NCBI RefSeq assembly: GCF_021390495.1
Contig: NZ_JAJEJP010000001.1
Span: 1,612,001 to 1,676,000, forward strand
Length of the DNA stretch: 64,000 nucleotides
Direction of reading: 5' to 3'
DNA from: Paraburkholderia sp. ZP32-5
GTDB lineage: Bacteria; Pseudomonadota; Gammaproteobacteria; Burkholderiales; Burkholderiaceae
Shown: piece by piece, positions 33,021 to 43,933 of the stretch
Numbering within the stretch: position 1 is the first letter of the stretch
Layout: every line of letters begins with the position of its first letter
Program-made: the position numbers and the translations under genes
The notes under the pieces: generated by a model
What the model was told of the DNA's origin: nothing
The model's input: the letters and a program-made list of their open reading frames with translations, nothing else
Database searches by the model: none

Positions 33021-34238
33021 ATGAGCGAATTGGATCTGCCTGTGCCCTCCATCCCGAACGCGCGCGATGCCGTGCGTGCGCTGCGTCCGTCGCAGATCCG
33101 CGAAGTCGCCAATGCAGGTTTTGGCGTCGAGGACGTGCTGCCGTTCTGGTTCGGCGAGTCGGACCGGGTCACGCCGGCTTTCATCCGCGACGCCGCGAGC
33201 GCGGCGCTCAGCGCCGGCGCGACGTTCTATACGCATAACCTCGGCATCGCGCCGTTGCGCGCGGCCCTTGCCCGCTATGTCAGCGAACTGCACGGCGCGA
33301 CCTCGGCCAACCACGTCGCGGTGACGAGCGCGGGCGTCAACGCATTGATGCTCGCCGCGCAGTTGGTGGTCGGCGCGGGCGATCGCGTGGTCGCGGTCAC
33401 GCCGCTGTGGCCGAACCTGGTCGAAATTCCGAAGATTCTCGGCGCTCACGTCGAAACCGTTGCGCTAGGCTACGGCGAACACGGCTGGCAGCTGGACGTC
33501 CAGCAATTGCTGGACGCGCTGACGCCCGCCACGAAGATGCTCCTGATCAACTCGCCAAACAATCCGACCGGCTGGGTGATGAGCCGCGACGACCAGCGCA
33601 TCGTGCTCGAGCATTGCCGGGCTCACGGCATCTGGATCGTCGCGGACGAAGTCTACGAGCGGCTTTACTACGCTGACCCGGCGGGCGACGCGGGTCGCGC
33701 TCGCACCGCGCCGTCGTTCCTCGATCTGGCGACGCGCGACGAGCGTGTCATCTGCGTGAATTCGTTCTCGAAGGCGTGGCTGATGACGGGCTGGCGACTC
33801 GGCTGGATCGTTGCGCCGAGTGCGTTGATGGACGATCTCGCGAAGCTCGTCGAGTACAACACGTCGTGCGCGCCGTCGTTCGTCCAGCAGGCGGGCATCG
33901 CGGCGCTCGAGCAGGGCGAGCGGTTTACGCAGGGACTGGTGCGTGACCTGAAGGCCTCGCGTGATCATCTGGTGCGGGCGCTGTCGGCGGTGCAGGGCGT
34001 CGACGTCAAGGCGCCGTGGGGCGCGATGTATCTGTTCTTTTCGATGCCGGGCTCGACGCGTAGCCTCGAGCTGTGCAAGGCGATGGTGCGCGAGGTCGGG
34101 CTCGGCGTCGCGCCGGGCAGCGCGTTCGGGCCGCAGGGGGAGGGCTTCGTGCGCTGGTGCTATGCATGCGATACGGCGCGGCTCGACGAGGGTGTCGAGC
34201 GGTTGAAGCGGTTTCTCGCACTGCACGCAGGTGTCTGA
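33021..34238 (+). CDS. PLP-dependent class I/II aminotransferase
   Basis: A 405-residue cytoplasmic fold-type I aminotransferase. The segments LINSPNNPTGWVMS, IVADEVYERLYY and NSFSKAWLMTGWRLGW are standard; K251 in SFSKAW forms the Schiff base with pyridoxal phosphate and R259 in MTGWR contacts the phosphate. It resembles aspartate/alanine aminotransferase-like enzymes of subgroup I-gamma, but the substrate cannot be fixed. The ATG at 33021 has GGAAG upstream; an in-frame TTG at 32973 is less likely. It follows the LysR gene with a gap of about 280 bases. Confidence 0.9.
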   Translation: MSELDLPVPSIPNARDAVRALRPSQIREVANAGFGVEDVLPFWFGESDRVTPAFIRDAASAALSAGATFYTHNLGIAPLRAALARYVSELHGATSANHVAVTSAGVNALMLAAQLVVGAGDRVVAVTPLWPNLVEIPKILGAHVETVALGYGEHGWQLDVQQLLDALTPATKMLLINSPNNPTGWVMSRDDQRIVLEHCRAHGIWIVADEVYERLYYADPAGDAGRARTAPSFLDLATRDERVICVNSFSKAWLMTGWRLGWIVAPSALMDDLAKLVEYNTSCAPSFVQQAGIAALEQGERFTQGLVRDLKASRDHLVRALSAVQGVDVKAPWGAMYLFFSMPGSTRSLELCKAMVREVGLGVAPGSAFGPQGEGFVRWCYACDTARLDEGVERLKRFLALHAGV

Positions 34239-34777
34239 GGCGTCGGGCGTTTTGTTTGATCGCGCAACGAGCCGGGGCAAGGCGGATACGTTGCGTGAAG
34301 TTTGGCCCGGGATCTGAGCGCGAAACGGACGCTGGATTCGGCGAGATTCCGGACTCGATCCGATTCTGGAACGAAGGCGCGCTGAACATGGGCTCCGGCA
34401 TGATCGAACATCCCGGCACGCAAGCCGCATGCTAGCGACGGAAGATAAAAATCGCGCAAACGAGCGAACGAAAGGGCTTGCCGACAGCAAGCGTGCGCTC
34501 AGCCGCTTCAGGCAGGCGGGCTGGCGCGCGGCGAGAAAATGCGCGGGGGATTGCGGCTTTACGCACCGGTCGTTTTTGCGTAATATGGCGCTCAGTCACG
34601 CGATTCCCTTCAGGAATATCGCCGCTCCGTCCGGCTGGGTTTGGTTCGATAAGTCTGTTCGCCGCCCCCCGGTGCGTGCTCCCATCAATATGACCGATCA
34701 GAATCGGGCGAGCGCGTCTTCAGTTCCACATCGTCTGTTTGATCCGGTTCTTTGACCACAGGGTCTGACCTAGCTGC
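34239..34777. other. Intergenic region upstream of scpB
   Basis: About 540 bases with no convincing gene; it carries the promoter candidate at 34558-34586. An open frame at 34429-34755 has no family features and spans that promoter, so it is not called. Confidence 0.5.
34558..34586 (+). promoter_or_regulatory. Promoter candidate for scpB-rluB
   Basis: TTTACG (34558-34563) and TAATAT (34581-34586) are separated by 17 bases, a good housekeeping sigma layout. Transcription would begin near 34593 and leave a leader of about 185 bases before scpB. Confidence 0.55.
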
Positions 34778-35860
34778 ATGAATACCCAAGAGGCGAAGAT
34801 CGTCCTCGAGACTGCCTTGATCTGCGCGCAGGAGCCGTTAAAGCTCGTCGAATTGCGCAAGCTCTTTGCCGATGGCGTGTCGGCAGACACTGTTCGGACC
34901 TTGCTCGAAGACCTGAAGAACGACTGGTCTGGGCGCGGTGTGGAGCTGGTCGGGCTGGCATCGGGCTGGCGGTTCCAAAGCAAGCCCGCGATGCGTTCGT
35001 ATCTGGATCGTTTGCATCCGGAAAAGCCGCCGAAATACTCGCGTGCGGTGCTCGAAACGCTCGCGATCATTGCCTACCGGCAACCGGTCACGCGGGGCGA
35101 TATCGAAGAAATTCGCGGCGTGACGGTGAATACGCAGGTTGTCAAGCAGCTGGAAGACCGTGGCTGGATCGAGGTGATCGGGCATCGCGATGTGCCGGGG
35201 CGTCCGGCGCTGTATGCGACCACGCGGCAGTTTCTCGATGACCTGGGCCTGACGGCGCTCGATGAATTGCCGCCGCTTGCGGATCCATCGGCGCAACTGA
35301 ACGTCGATCTGCTGGGCCAGCATGCGATTGAATTTGCCGAAGGCGACGTTGAAGGCGCGCGGGAAGCGGTAGACGACGCGTTGCGTGAGCCCGGCGAAGC
35401 GTCTCCGCTGGAGTCGGCATCGTCCGTTGAAGAAGCACCCGCGGCCGTCGCGATCGGGGCGGCGGATTTGACGGAATCGAAGCAGACTGAAGCGATTGAT
35501 CATGTGGCACAGACCGAGCCTGTAGCTGAAACGCAGCAAGACGCGATGGAACCAGCGGACACGACTCTCGCGACGCGGGAGACTGACGCGGCAAGCGCGT
35601 TACACGACGCTCAGGAACAAACCGAATCGACGCACGCCGCGGCGCAGACCGGCGTCGCCGACCCGGCGCAACATCAGGATCCGGCTGCTCAAGCTGATCC
35701 GGCAGCACCCGAACACAGCCCGGGCGCGTCTCGCAACACGGAGCGCGCCGCGGAGCCGAACTCGCCCGAGGCGGTGCACGACGATTCCGGGAATCGTCGC
35801 GACGCCGCGCAGGACGCAGGCTTTCTGACCGACGACGAAACCGAATCGCGCAGCGCCTGA
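34778..35860 (+). CDS. scpB: Segregation and condensation protein B, with long acidic tail
   Basis: A 360-residue protein. Residues 1-180 form the two winged-helix domains of ScpB, the kleisin-binding partner of the SMC-ScpA chromosome-segregation complex: [42 protein letters not shown] and [13 protein letters not shown] are typical. From about 190 onward the protein is an acidic, Ala/Glu/Thr/Gln-rich low-complexity tail of some 170 residues that is not part of the standard fold and makes it about twice the length of many ScpB proteins. It is followed after 63 bases by rluB on the same strand, probably co-transcribed. scpA is not in the window. Confidence 0.93.
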   Translation: MNTQEAKIVLETALICAQEPLKLVELRKLFADGVSADTVRTLLEDLKNDWSGRGVELVGLASGWRFQSKPAMRSYLDRLHPEKPPKYSRAVLETLAIIAYRQPVTRGDIEEIRGVTVNTQVVKQLEDRGWIEVIGHRDVPGRPALYATTRQFLDDLGLTALDELPPLADPSAQLNVDLLGQHAIEFAEGDVEGAREAVDDALREPGEASPLESASSVEEAPAAVAIGAADLTESKQTEAIDHVAQTEPVAETQQDAMEPADTTLATRETDAASALHDAQEQTESTHAAAQTGVADPAQHQDPAAQADPAAPEHSPGASRNTERAAEPNSPEAVHDDSGNRRDAAQDAGFLTDDETESRSA

Positions 35861-35923
35861 CGTAACCGAACTTTTTTGCCACGCCCGCAACGGGCGTGCG
35901 CGACCTGACATTTTGAGGTTGTT

Positions 35924-37720
35924 TTGACACATACCCACGACACCGATTCGTCCGAATCCGAGCGCGCCGTGCCGTCGGCGCGGGCTGACGAAGCGCGTAC
36001 CACCCAGGCGCCGGCAGGCGAGGGCGAGCGCCCGGCCCAGAGCGCGGAAGCAGAGGGCGAAGAGCGTCCGCGCCGCGGCCTGCGCCGCGGGCCGCGCAGC
36101 CTGATCGCGCGCCGCCGTGCCGGAGCGAAGACGAAGGCGGCGGAAGGCGCGGCGGGACAGAGCGCGCCGGTCGTCACCGAAGCGCCGCCGGATGGCGAGG
36201 TCGTCGCCCAGGTGCGCATGCCGCGCAAGGACGCGGGCGCGAAGCAGGGCGCGCGGCGTAACGCAGGCGCTGGTGGCGCAAAGCGCGAAGGTCAACGCGA
36301 GGGGCAGCGGGAAGGGCAGCGTGAGCGTCAACCGCGCGACGGCGGTCAGCGCCAGAACCGGCGTGGCGGCGAAGCCGCGCCGGCGGCCGAAGCCACCACT
36401 CAGGACGATCTGTTCTCGTACGTGACGTCGCCCGCATTCGATGCCGACAACAGTGCAACCGGGGGTGTGCGGGCGCCGATGCTGCGTCGTGGCAAGGTCG
36501 CCGGCCCGAAGCGCGTGCTCTCGCCCGATGATGACGCGCCGAAGCTGCACAAGGTGCTCGCCGAAGCCGGCATGGGTTCGCGCCGCGACATGGAGGAACT
36601 GATCATCGCCGGTCGCGTGTCGGTGAACGGCGAGCCGGCGCATATTGGCCAGCGCATCATGCCGACCGACCAGGTTCGCATCAACGGCAAGCCCGTCAAG
36701 CGCAAGCTGGCCAGCAAGCCGCCGCGGGTGCTGCTCTACCACAAGCCGACTGGCGAGATCGTCAGCCATGCCGACCCGGAAGGCCGGCCGTCGGTGTTCG
36801 ACAAGCTCCCGCCGATGAAAACCGCCAAGTGGCTTGCGGTCGGCCGTCTCGACTTCAACACCGAAGGTCTGCTGATGCTGACCACGTCGGGCGATCTGGC
36901 GAACCGCTTCATGCATCCGCGCTATAGCGTCGAGCGTGAGTACGCGGTGCGGGTGGTTGGCGAACTCGCGGAAGGTATGCGGCAGAAGCTGTTGAACGGT
37001 GTCGAGCTCGACGATGGCCCCGCGAATTTCCTGCGCATTCAGGACGGCGGCGGCGAGGGCACCAATCACTGGTACCACGTTGCACTCGCCGAAGGGCGCA
37101 ATCGCGAAGTGCGCCGCATGTTCGAAGCGGCTGGCCTTATGGTCAGCCGGCTGATCCGTACGCGTCATGGCCCGATCTCGCTGCCGCGAGGTTTGAAGCG
37201 CGGTCGCTGGGAAGAGCTTGAGGACAATCAGGTGCGCGCGCTGATGGCGTCCGTCGGCCTGAAAGCGCCGAGCGAGGAGCGCGGTGGGCGCAATGCGACG
37301 CCGGAGCGCCGGCAACCGGATCCGATGCAGACGTCGATGGGCTTTATCAACCGCGAGCCGGTGTTGATGTCGCATAGCCGCTTCGAGCAGCAGCCGCGCG
37401 GTCAGGGTCAGGGGCAGGGACGTCGAGGGGCCGCGGGCGGTGGTTTCGGTGCGGGTTTGGGCTCAGGTTCCGGTACGGGATACGGTAATCGCACCCCGGG
37501 CGGCCAGCGTGGTCGCGATGTCGATGGTAATCGCGCGCCGTCACCGAATGGCAACCGCGCACGTACTGGCGGCAAGCGGGCCAGCGCACCGGGCAACACC
37601 GGAAATCGCGGCCAGGCCGGTAACCGGGGCAATAACACTGGCCGCACTGGGGGGAACCCCGGCACGGGCGGCGCGAATCGTGGAGGCGGCGCCGCGCGTG
37701 GTCGCTCACGCGGACGCTAA
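35924..37720 (+). CDS. rluB: 23S rRNA pseudouridine(2605) synthase RluB
   Basis: A 598-residue RsuA-family pseudouridine synthase. The S4 RNA-binding domain is about residues 205-262 ([20 protein letters not shown], then [10 protein letters not shown]), followed by the catalytic domain with D310 in [15 protein letters not shown]. The enzyme should modify U2605 of 23S rRNA. Unusual extensions flank the fold: about 200 Arg/Ala/Glu-rich residues before it and 120 Gly/Asn/Arg-rich residues after, likely RNA-binding. The start is TTG at 35924 behind a GAGGTTG ribosome site; the peptide then reads (M)[12 protein letters not shown]. Shares the strand with scpB. Confidence 0.93.
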   Translation: MTHTHDTDSSESERAVPSARADEARTTQAPAGEGERPAQSAEAEGEERPRRGLRRGPRSLIARRRAGAKTKAAEGAAGQSAPVVTEAPPDGEVVAQVRMPRKDAGAKQGARRNAGAGGAKREGQREGQREGQRERQPRDGGQRQNRRGGEAAPAAEATTQDDLFSYVTSPAFDADNSATGGVRAPMLRRGKVAGPKRVLSPDDDAPKLHKVLAEAGMGSRRDMEELIIAGRVSVNGEPAHIGQRIMPTDQVRINGKPVKRKLASKPPRVLLYHKPTGEIVSHADPEGRPSVFDKLPPMKTAKWLAVGRLDFNTEGLLMLTTSGDLANRFMHPRYSVEREYAVRVVGELAEGMRQKLLNGVELDDGPANFLRIQDGGGEGTNHWYHVALAEGRNREVRRMFEAAGLMVSRLIRTRHGPISLPRGLKRGRWEELEDNQVRALMASVGLKAPSEERGGRNATPERRQPDPMQTSMGFINREPVLMSHSRFEQQPRGQGQGQGRRGAAGGGFGAGLGSGSGTGYGNRTPGGQRGRDVDGNRAPSPNGNRARTGGKRASAPGNTGNRGQAGNRGNNTGRTGGNPGTGGANRGGGAARGRSRGR

Positions 37721-38095
37721 GCGACGCAACCGACGGCCGATCGCGCGACTTCCAGTTGTCGTGGCGGCCGTCAGGTGGTTTTAGCGTCTGGCGGCTCGTC
37801 GTCGACCGGCCGCAAGCTGTAATGTCAATTGCGTAGCACGGCGAGCTGTTGATTGTTCTTTCCGGGTTTCGCGTCTCGTCATTCGCCGCATTCAATATGC
37901 ATTTAATGTTTCGGATGCCATGCGATCCGGCACGGGCAATCGCGTAAAAGCAGTTCGCCGAACGTCATTTTGCGCGATCGTCGGACTGCGCACCCGGGCA
38001 ATAACTCTATCTTGGAAAAGCTCCGATCGTCGCCACATTCCCGAAAGATTCCCATGAAATCAAGCCGAAATGGGGGCTGCGCGGCATGCCGTGGT

Positions 38096-38124
38096 TTGCG
38101 TTTGGGCCGAAAAATGGCTACAAT
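38096..38124 (+). promoter_or_regulatory. Promoter of the rimP-nusA-infB operon
   Basis: TTGCGT (38096-38101) and TACAAT (38119-38124) are 17 bases apart, one of the best sigma-70-type pairs in the window. Transcription should begin near 38131, about 210 bases before rimP. Confidence 0.7.
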
Positions 38125-38130
38125 CGCGAA

Positions 38131-38214
38131 GTCGCTGGGCGTACGGTTTTATTATGTGCGGCTCAGGTGCGACCACCGGCAATAAGATGATGGGCGTTCA
38201 GCCCATTTTTTTTT
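38131..38214 (+). ncRNA. Putative rimP leader RNA (attenuator or small RNA)
   Basis: The expected transcript from the promoter just upstream runs about 85 bases to an intrinsic terminator and then, on read-through, into rimP. No open reading frame of note lies inside. An analogous terminated leader before rimP is known in enteric bacteria. It could work as an attenuator for the rimP-nusA-infB operon or yield a stand-alone small RNA. Both ends are estimated from the signals. Confidence 0.5.
38190..38214 (+). terminator. Intrinsic terminator in the rimP leader
   Basis: ATGGGC (38190-38195) pairs with GCCCAT (38201-38206) around GTTCA and runs into nine T residues. It stands 126 bases before the rimP start, with no gene between it and the promoter. 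Confidence 0.85.
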
Positions 38215-38339
38215 GCCGCTCAGTTCATCGTGGTTCGGCATCTCGGGTTCGCACCAACGTGCGCCGGCTTGGCGCGCGGCCCGCTTGGTTGTTTGCAGAA
38301 GGCGCGAGGGCTCGCAACGCGAACATCTAAGAGGGCACT

Positions 38340-38798
38340 GTGCAACTGACGGAACTGATTGAAACCACGGTCGCGGGACTCGGCTACGAGCTCGTCGATA
38401 TCGAGCGCACCGGGCGCGGCATGTTGTGTATCTATATCGACCAGCCGGCCGGCATCGCGATCGAAGACTGCGAGAAAGTTACGCGTCAGCTCCAGCACGT
38501 TCTGACGGTCGAAAATATCGATTATGAGCGGCTCGAAGTATCGTCACCCGGTCTCGACCGCCCGCTGAAGAAACTGGCGGATTTTGAACGCTTCGCGGGC
38601 AGCGAAGCGGTAATCACACTGAAAAAGCCATTGGACGGACGGAAATCGTACCGGGGTGTTCTGCATGCTCCGCAAGGCGAGACAATCGGTCTGGAATTTG
38701 AAGGGAAGGAAGGCGCCGCGATGCTTGATTTCACGCTCGCGGACATGGACAAGGCGCGCCTTGTACCGAAAGTTGACTTTAGGAGCCGCAAACAATGA
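38340..38798 (+). CDS. rimP: Ribosome maturation factor RimP
   Basis: A 152-residue protein needed for assembly of the 30S subunit. The N-terminal domain has [21 protein letters not shown] followed by [13 protein letters not shown], and [11 protein letters not shown] is the family signature; the C-terminal domain is a small barrel. The start is GTG at 38340 behind AAGAGG. It overlaps nusA by four bases (ATGA), the usual coupling in this operon. Expression is probably tuned by the leader terminator upstream. Confidence 0.95.
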   Translation: MQLTELIETTVAGLGYELVDIERTGRGMLCIYIDQPAGIAIEDCEKVTRQLQHVLTVENIDYERLEVSSPGLDRPLKKLADFERFAGSEAVITLKKPLDGRKSYRGVLHAPQGETIGLEFEGKEGAAMLDFTLADMDKARLVPKVDFRSRKQ

Positions 38799-40270
38799 GT
38801 CGCGAAGTGTTGATGCTGGTGGATGCGCTGGCACGCGAGAAGAATGTCGATAAGGACGTGGTATTTGCCGCGCTCGAAGCGGCTCTCGCTTCGGCCTCCA
38901 AGAAACTCTTCGAAGAAGATGCGGATATTCGCGTTCACATCGATCGTGAAAGCGGCGAGCACGAAACGTTTCGTCGCTGGAAGGTGGTGCCGGACGAAGC
39001 CGGTTTGCAGGAGCCGGATCAGGAAATCCTGCTGTTCGAAGCACGTGAGCAGCAACCGAACATCCAGCTCGATGAATTTATCGAGGAGCCGGTGCCGTCG
39101 ATCGAATTCGGCCGTATCGGCGCGCAGGCCGCCAAGCAGGTGATCCTGCAGAAGGTGCGCGACGCCGAGCGCGAGCAGATCCTGAACGACTTCCTCGAGC
39201 GCGGCGAGCACATCATGACCGGCTCGGTCAAACGTCTCGACAAAGGCAACTTCATCGTCGAATCGGGCCGTGTCGAAGCGCTGCTGCGCCGTGATCAGCT
39301 GATTCCGAAAGAAAACCTGCGCGTTGGCGACCGCGTTCGCGCGTACATCGCGAAGGTCGACCGCACCGCCCGCGGGCCGCAGATCGAGCTGTCGCGTACG
39401 GCGCCGGAATTCCTGATGAAGCTGTTCGAGATGGAAGTGCCGGAAATCGAGCAGGGCCTGCTCGAGATCAAGGCGGCGGCTCGCGATCCGGGTGTGCGCG
39501 CGAAGATCGGCGTGATCGCTTACGACAAGCGTATCGATCCGATCGGCACCTGCGTCGGCATCCGCGGTTCGCGTGTGCAGGCCGTGCGCAATGAGCTCGG
39601 TGGCGAAAACGTCGACATCGTGCTATGGTCGGAAGATCCCGCCCAGTTTGTGATCGGCGCGCTCGCGCCGGCAGCCGTGCAGTCGATCGTCGTCGATGAA
39701 GAAAAGCATTCGATGGACGTCGTTGTCGACGAAAACGAGTTGGCGGTCGCGATTGGCCGCAGCGGCCAGAACGTCCGTCTCGCCAGCGAACTTACCGGCT
39801 GGCAGATCAACATCATGACGCCGGACGAATCTGCGCAGAAGCAGAATCAGGAGCGCGGCGTCCTGCGCGACCTGTTCATGGCGCGTCTCGATGTCGATGA
39901 AGAAGTCGCCGACATCCTGATCGACGAAGGCTTTACGAGCCTCGAAGAAATCGCCTACGTGCCGCTCAACGAAATGCTCGAAATCGAGGCATTCGACGAA
40001 GACACCGTTCACGAACTGCGTAATCGCTCGCGCGACGCGCTGTTGACGTTGGCAATCGCAAACGAAGAAAAGGTCGAGAATGTAGCGCTCGATCTGAAGA
40101 GCCTGGACGGCATGGACGCCGATCTGCTCGCGAAGCTGGCTGAACATCAGATCCAGACGCGCGACGAACTCGCCGAGCTGGCCGTGGATGAACTGGTCGA
40201 GATGACCGGAGTGGAAGAGGATGCCGCTAAGGCGTTGATCATGAAAGCACGTGAACACTGGTTCCAGTGA
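38795..40270 (+). CDS. nusA: Transcription termination/antitermination factor NusA
   Basis: A 491-residue RNA-polymerase-binding protein. The N-terminal domain (about 1-125) binds polymerase; an S1 domain ([20 protein letters not shown] onward) covers about 135-200; two KH domains follow ([16 protein letters not shown] and [18 protein letters not shown]); the C-terminus holds two acidic helix-hairpin-helix repeats ([20 protein letters not shown] and [22 protein letters not shown]). This is the full proteobacterial layout with both C-terminal repeats. TAGGAG stands before the ATG inside the end of rimP. NusA may feed back on its own leader, as in enteric bacteria; that is inference. Confidence 0.96.
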   Translation: MSREVLMLVDALAREKNVDKDVVFAALEAALASASKKLFEEDADIRVHIDRESGEHETFRRWKVVPDEAGLQEPDQEILLFEAREQQPNIQLDEFIEEPVPSIEFGRIGAQAAKQVILQKVRDAEREQILNDFLERGEHIMTGSVKRLDKGNFIVESGRVEALLRRDQLIPKENLRVGDRVRAYIAKVDRTARGPQIELSRTAPEFLMKLFEMEVPEIEQGLLEIKAAARDPGVRAKIGVIAYDKRIDPIGTCVGIRGSRVQAVRNELGGENVDIVLWSEDPAQFVIGALAPAAVQSIVVDEEKHSMDVVVDENELAVAIGRSGQNVRLASELTGWQINIMTPDESAQKQNQERGVLRDLFMARLDVDEEVADILIDEGFTSLEEIAYVPLNEMLEIEAFDEDTVHELRNRSRDALLTLAIANEEKVENVALDLKSLDGMDADLLAKLAEHQIQTRDELAELAVDELVEMTGVEEDAAKALIMKAREHWFQ

Positions 40271-40364
40271 GAAATGACCATGGCGCACTGAACTGAACGC
40301 GGCCGTGAGGCCGCATGACCCGATGCTAACCGCAAGGAATCGGTCCTTGCACTAAGAGGAATGA

Positions 40365-43289
40365 ATGGCGAGTAACAACGTAGCCCAATTTGCCGCGGAA
40401 CTGAAAATGCCTGCTGGCGTGCTGCTCGAGCAGCTGCAGGCGGCGGGCGTCCAGAAAGCGAGCGAAGACGATAACCTGTCCGAGGCGGACAAGGCGCGTC
40501 TGCTCGATCACTTGCGCAAGTCACACGGCTCGAACGATGCCGACAAGCGCAAGATCACGCTGACGCGCCGACATACGTCGGAGATCAAGCAGTCCGACGC
40601 AACGGGCAAAGCTCGCACCATTCAGGTCGAGGTGCGCAAGAAGCGCACGTTCGTCCGCCGCGACGAGGCCGTCGCGGAAGGCGGGGATGCATCGAATCAT
40701 GTGGCCGAAAGCACGGACGCCGAAGAACTCGAACTTCAGCGTCGTGAAGAGGAGGCTCGTCACGAAGCCGAACTGCTCGAAAAGCAGGCGCAAGAACTGA
40801 AGGCGCGTCAGGAACAGCTGGAGCGTGAAGAGGCCGAGCGTCAGGCACGTGAACGCGCCGCGGAAGCCGAGCGTCAGCGTGCGGAAGATGAAGCAAAGAA
40901 GCGCGCGGCGGCAGTAGCGGAAGCGGCAGCTCGCGAGAAGGCTCAACAGGCGGCCGCGCAAGCCGCGGCACCGGCTGCCGCGAAGGGCAGCGAGCAGGAC
41001 GATGAGCGCGCCGCGGCGGAACGTGCCGCGCAACGCGAAGCCGCGAAGAAAGCGGAAGATGCTGCGCGTCAGGCTGCCGAGAAGGCGCGCGCCGAACAGG
41101 AAGAAATCGCCAAGCGCCGTGCGGCGGCGGAAGCCGAGGCGCGTGCAATTCGCGAGATGATGAGCACGCCGCGCAAGGCGCAGGTGAAAGCGCCGGAACC
41201 GGCAGCCAAGCCCGCTGAGCCGGCCAAGGCCGCCGAAGCCAAGGGCACGCTGCACAAGCCGGCGCGTCCGGCAGGTGAGGCACCGGCACGTCCGGCTGCG
41301 AAGAAGCCGGCTGCAGCAGCGGCTCCGGCCACCACCAGTGCGCCGCCCTCGGGCGACAAGAAGAAGCCGGGTGGCGGCAAGGGCAGCAACTGGCAGGACG
41401 ACGCTGCGAAGCGCCGCGGCATCAAGACTCGCGGCGATTCGAGCGGCGGTGTCGATCGTGGCTGGCGCGGCGGTCCGAAGGGGCGTGGCAAGCACCAGGA
41501 GCAGTCCACCACGTTCCAGGCTCCGACCGAGCCGATCGTGCGTGAAGTGCACGTTCCGGAAACGATCACGGTTGCCGATCTCGCGCACAAGATGGCGGTC
41601 AAGGCTTCGGAAGTCATCAAGTCGATGATGAAGCTCGGCCAGATGGTCACGATCAACCAGATGCTGGATCAGGAAACGGCGATGATCATCGTCGAGGAAT
41701 TGGGCCACCGCGCAGTCGCGGCGAAGCTCGATGATCCGGAAGCGATGCTCGTGGAAGGCGAAGTGACCGATGCGGAAGCGTTGCCGCGCCCGCCGGTCGT
41801 GACCGTGATGGGTCACGTCGACCACGGCAAGACCTCGCTGCTCGACTACATTCGCCGCGCGAAGGTTGCAGCGGGCGAAGCGGGCGGCATTACGCAGCAT
41901 ATCGGTGCGTACCACGTCGAAACGCCGCGCGGCGTGATCACGTTCCTCGACACGCCGGGTCACGAAGCGTTTACCGCGATGCGTGCCCGTGGCGCGAAAG
42001 CAACCGACATCGTGATTCTGGTTGTCGCTGCCGACGACGGCGTGATGCCGCAGACGAAGGAAGCGATTTCCCACGCGAAGGCTGGCGGTGTGCCGCTCGT
42101 CGTCGCGATCAACAAGATCGACAAACCGGATGCGAATCCGGAGCGCGTGAAGCAGGAACTCGTCGCGGAAGGCGTCGTGCCGGAAGAATACGGTGGCGAT
42201 TCGCCGTTCGTGCCGGTGTCGGCGAAGACCGGCGCGGGTATCGACGATCTGCTCGAAAACGTGCTGCTGCAGGCCGAAGTGCTGGAGTTGAAGGCACCGG
42301 TGGAAGCGCCGGCCAAGGGTCTGGTCATTGAAGCGAAGCTCGACAAGGGTAAGGGTCCGGTTGCAACGATCCTCGTGCAATCGGGTACGCTGAACCGTGG
42401 CGACGTCGTGCTTGCTGGCAGCGCCTATGGCCGTGTGCGTGCAATGCTCGACGAAACCGGCAAGCCGACGAAGTCCGCTGGTCCGTCGATCCCGGTCGAA
42501 ATCCAGGGTCTGTCGGAAGTACCGCAGGCTGGCGAGGAAGTCATCGTGATGCCGGACGAACGCAAGGCGCGTGAAGTCGCGCTGTTCCGTCAGGGCAAGT
42601 TCCGCGATGTCAAGCTCGCCAAGCAGCAGGCCGCGAAGCTCGAGAACATGCTCGAGCAGATGGGCGAAGGCGAAGTGCAGTACATGCCGCTCATCGTCAA
42701 GGCCGACGTGCAGGGTTCGCAGGAAGCGCTGGTGCAGTCGCTGCAGAAGCTCTCCACCGACGAAGTGCGCGTGCAGATCGTGCACGGCGCGGTGGGCGGT
42801 ATCAGCGAGTCGGACGTCAACCTCGCCACGGCGTCGAAGGCGGTCATCATCGGCTTCAACACCCGCGCGGATGCGCAGGCTCGCAAGCTCGCGGAAGCCA
42901 ATGGCGTCGATATCCGCTACTACAACATCATCTATGACGCAGTGGATGAGGTGAAGGCGGCGATGTCGGGCATGCTGGCGCCGGAGAAGCGCGAAGTCGT
43001 GACGGGTACGGTCGAAGTCCGCCAGGTCTTCAAGGTGCCGAAGGTTGGCGCGGTGGCGGGCTGTATGGTCACAGACGGTTTCGTCAAGCGCTCGTCGTCG
43101 GTGCGCGTACTGCGCAACAACGTCGTTATCTTCACGGGCGAACTCGAGTCGCTGAAGCGTTTCAAGGACGACGTGAAGGAAGTCCGTCAGGGCTTCGAGT
43201 GCGGTATGTCGATCAAGAACTTCAACGATATCGTCGAAGGCGATCAGTTCGAAGTCTTCGAGGTTACCGAAGTCGCGCGTACGCTGTAA
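40365..43289 (+). CDS. infB: Translation initiation factor IF-2
   Basis: A 974-residue GTPase that brings initiator tRNA to the small ribosomal subunit. The N-terminal IF2 domain ([20 protein letters not shown]) is followed by a long charged, Ala/Glu/Arg-rich helical stretch (about 100-330). The G domain starts near residue 481 with [21 protein letters not shown] and NKIDK follow. The C-terminal domains extend to residue 974. The gene follows nusA after 94 bases and is probably co-transcribed. A terminator lies after it. Complete and normal in length for the group. Confidence 0.97.
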   Translation: MASNNVAQFAAELKMPAGVLLEQLQAAGVQKASEDDNLSEADKARLLDHLRKSHGSNDADKRKITLTRRHTSEIKQSDATGKARTIQVEVRKKRTFVRRDEAVAEGGDASNHVAESTDAEELELQRREEEARHEAELLEKQAQELKARQEQLEREEAERQARERAAEAERQRAEDEAKKRAAAVAEAAAREKAQQAAAQAAAPAAAKGSEQDDERAAAERAAQREAAKKAEDAARQAAEKARAEQEEIAKRRAAAEAEARAIREMMSTPRKAQVKAPEPAAKPAEPAKAAEAKGTLHKPARPAGEAPARPAAKKPAAAAAPATTSAPPSGDKKKPGGGKGSNWQDDAAKRRGIKTRGDSSGGVDRGWRGGPKGRGKHQEQSTTFQAPTEPIVREVHVPETITVADLAHKMAVKASEVIKSMMKLGQMVTINQMLDQETAMIIVEELGHRAVAAKLDDPEAMLVEGEVTDAEALPRPPVVTVMGHVDHGKTSLLDYIRRAKVAAGEAGGITQHIGAYHVETPRGVITFLDTPGHEAFTAMRARGAKATDIVILVVAADDGVMPQTKEAISHAKAGGVPLVVAINKIDKPDANPERVKQELVAEGVVPEEYGGDSPFVPVSAKTGAGIDDLLENVLLQAEVLELKAPVEAPAKGLVIEAKLDKGKGPVATILVQSGTLNRGDVVLAGSAYGRVRAMLDETGKPTKSAGPSIPVEIQGLSEVPQAGEEVIVMPDERKAREVALFRQGKFRDVKLAKQQAAKLENMLEQMGEGEVQYMPLIVKADVQGSQEALVQSLQKLSTDEVRVQIVHGAVGGISESDVNLATASKAVIIGFNTRADAQARKLAEANGVDIRYYNIIYDAVDEVKAAMSGMLAPEKREVVTGTVEVRQVFKVPKVGAVAGCMVTDGFVKRSSSVRVLRNNVVIFTGELESLKRFKDDVKEVRQGFECGMSIKNFNDIVEGDQFEVFEVTEVARTL

Positions 43290-43305
43290 TTCACGCGGCA
43301 CGGCA

Positions 43306-43349
43306 CAACGGGCGGAACGGGCTTGACGCCCGCTCCGCCCGTTGTTTTT
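43306..43349 (+). terminator. Intrinsic terminator between infB and rbfA
   Basis: CAACGGGCGGA (43306-43316) pairs with TCCGCCCGTTG (43334-43344) with a second inner stem (CGGGC/GCCCG), followed by TTTTT. It lies 17 bases after the infB stop. Full termination here would split rbfA-truB from the nusA operon; partial termination would lower their level. Confidence 0.75.
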
Positions 43350-43485
43350 GAGCCCGTTGCTTCGAGCCCGCGGGGCCAGTGAATCATTCATCTGGCGCCG
43401 CTCGGACGCCGCCGTATCGAACAGATAAAAATCGCGGCTCGCGCGAACTACTTTTTTGCATCCGCCAGCGCGGATCATTCATACC

Positions 43486-43854
43486 ATGCCTAAAAAACGT
43501 TCTTCACCCAATCGCAACGTGCAGATCTCCGATCAGATCCAGCGCGACCTGTCCGAACTGCTGCGCGAGGTCAAGGATCCGCGTATCGGCATCGTTACGT
43601 TTCAGAGCGTCGAGCTGACGCCCGACTACGCGCACGCGAAGGTCTACTTCACGACGCTGACGGGCGATCCGCAGCAGACGCTCGAGGCGCTCACGCACGC
43701 TGCCGGCCATCTGCGCAACCTGTTGTTCAAACGCTTGCACATCCATACGGTGCCGACGCTGCATTTCCACTACGACAAGACAATCGAGCGGGCTGTCGAA
43801 ATGTCGCGCCTGATCGACGAAGCGAACTCGACCCGCGCGAAAGACGACGACTAA
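43486..43854 (+). CDS. rbfA: Ribosome-binding factor A
   Basis: A 122-residue KH-fold protein that helps mature the 5' end of 16S rRNA in the 30S particle. [20 protein letters not shown], then [22 protein letters not shown], are family segments, and the C-terminal helix ends in an acidic tail. The start [11 protein letters not shown] at 43486 is the usual N-terminus; a frame open from 43456 is rejected. Together with truB, 80 bases on, it follows infB as in many proteobacteria. Confidence 0.95.
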   Translation: MPKKRSSPNRNVQISDQIQRDLSELLREVKDPRIGIVTFQSVELTPDYAHAKVYFTTLTGDPQQTLEALTHAAGHLRNLLFKRLHIHTVPTLHFHYDKTIERAVEMSRLIDEANSTRAKDDD

Positions 43855-43933
43855 ACGTTTGCTGCGCCCATGACGTTTTCGCAGCCCTTTCCGCGTCGTT
43901 TTTCGTATTCCCTGAAGTCTTTGCCTCACTGAC

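Larger units (their letters stand above)
37721..38339. other. Intergenic region with the rimP leader
   Basis: About 620 bases without a gene. The left part (37721-38090) is noticeably more AT-rich than its surroundings and shows nothing recognisable. The right part carries a promoter (38096-38124) and an intrinsic terminator (38190-38214) upstream of rimP. Confidence 0.6.

Noticed and set aside
34429..34755. 108-residue frame upstream of scpB
   Set aside because: No ribosome site or family features, and the best promoter for scpB lies inside it.
35600..37375. 591-residue minus-strand frame across scpB and rluB
   Set aside because: Product is Arg/Leu/His-rich shadow; the plus strand holds the conserved S4 and pseudouridine synthase motifs.
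38040..38230. tRNA gene before rimP, as in the enteric metY-rimP order
   Set aside because: No cloverleaf, no T-loop GTTCRANNC and no CCA end were found; the region fits a terminated leader better.
40521..43478. 985-residue minus-strand frame opposite infB
   Set aside because: Long only because of GC-biased codon use in infB; no motifs.
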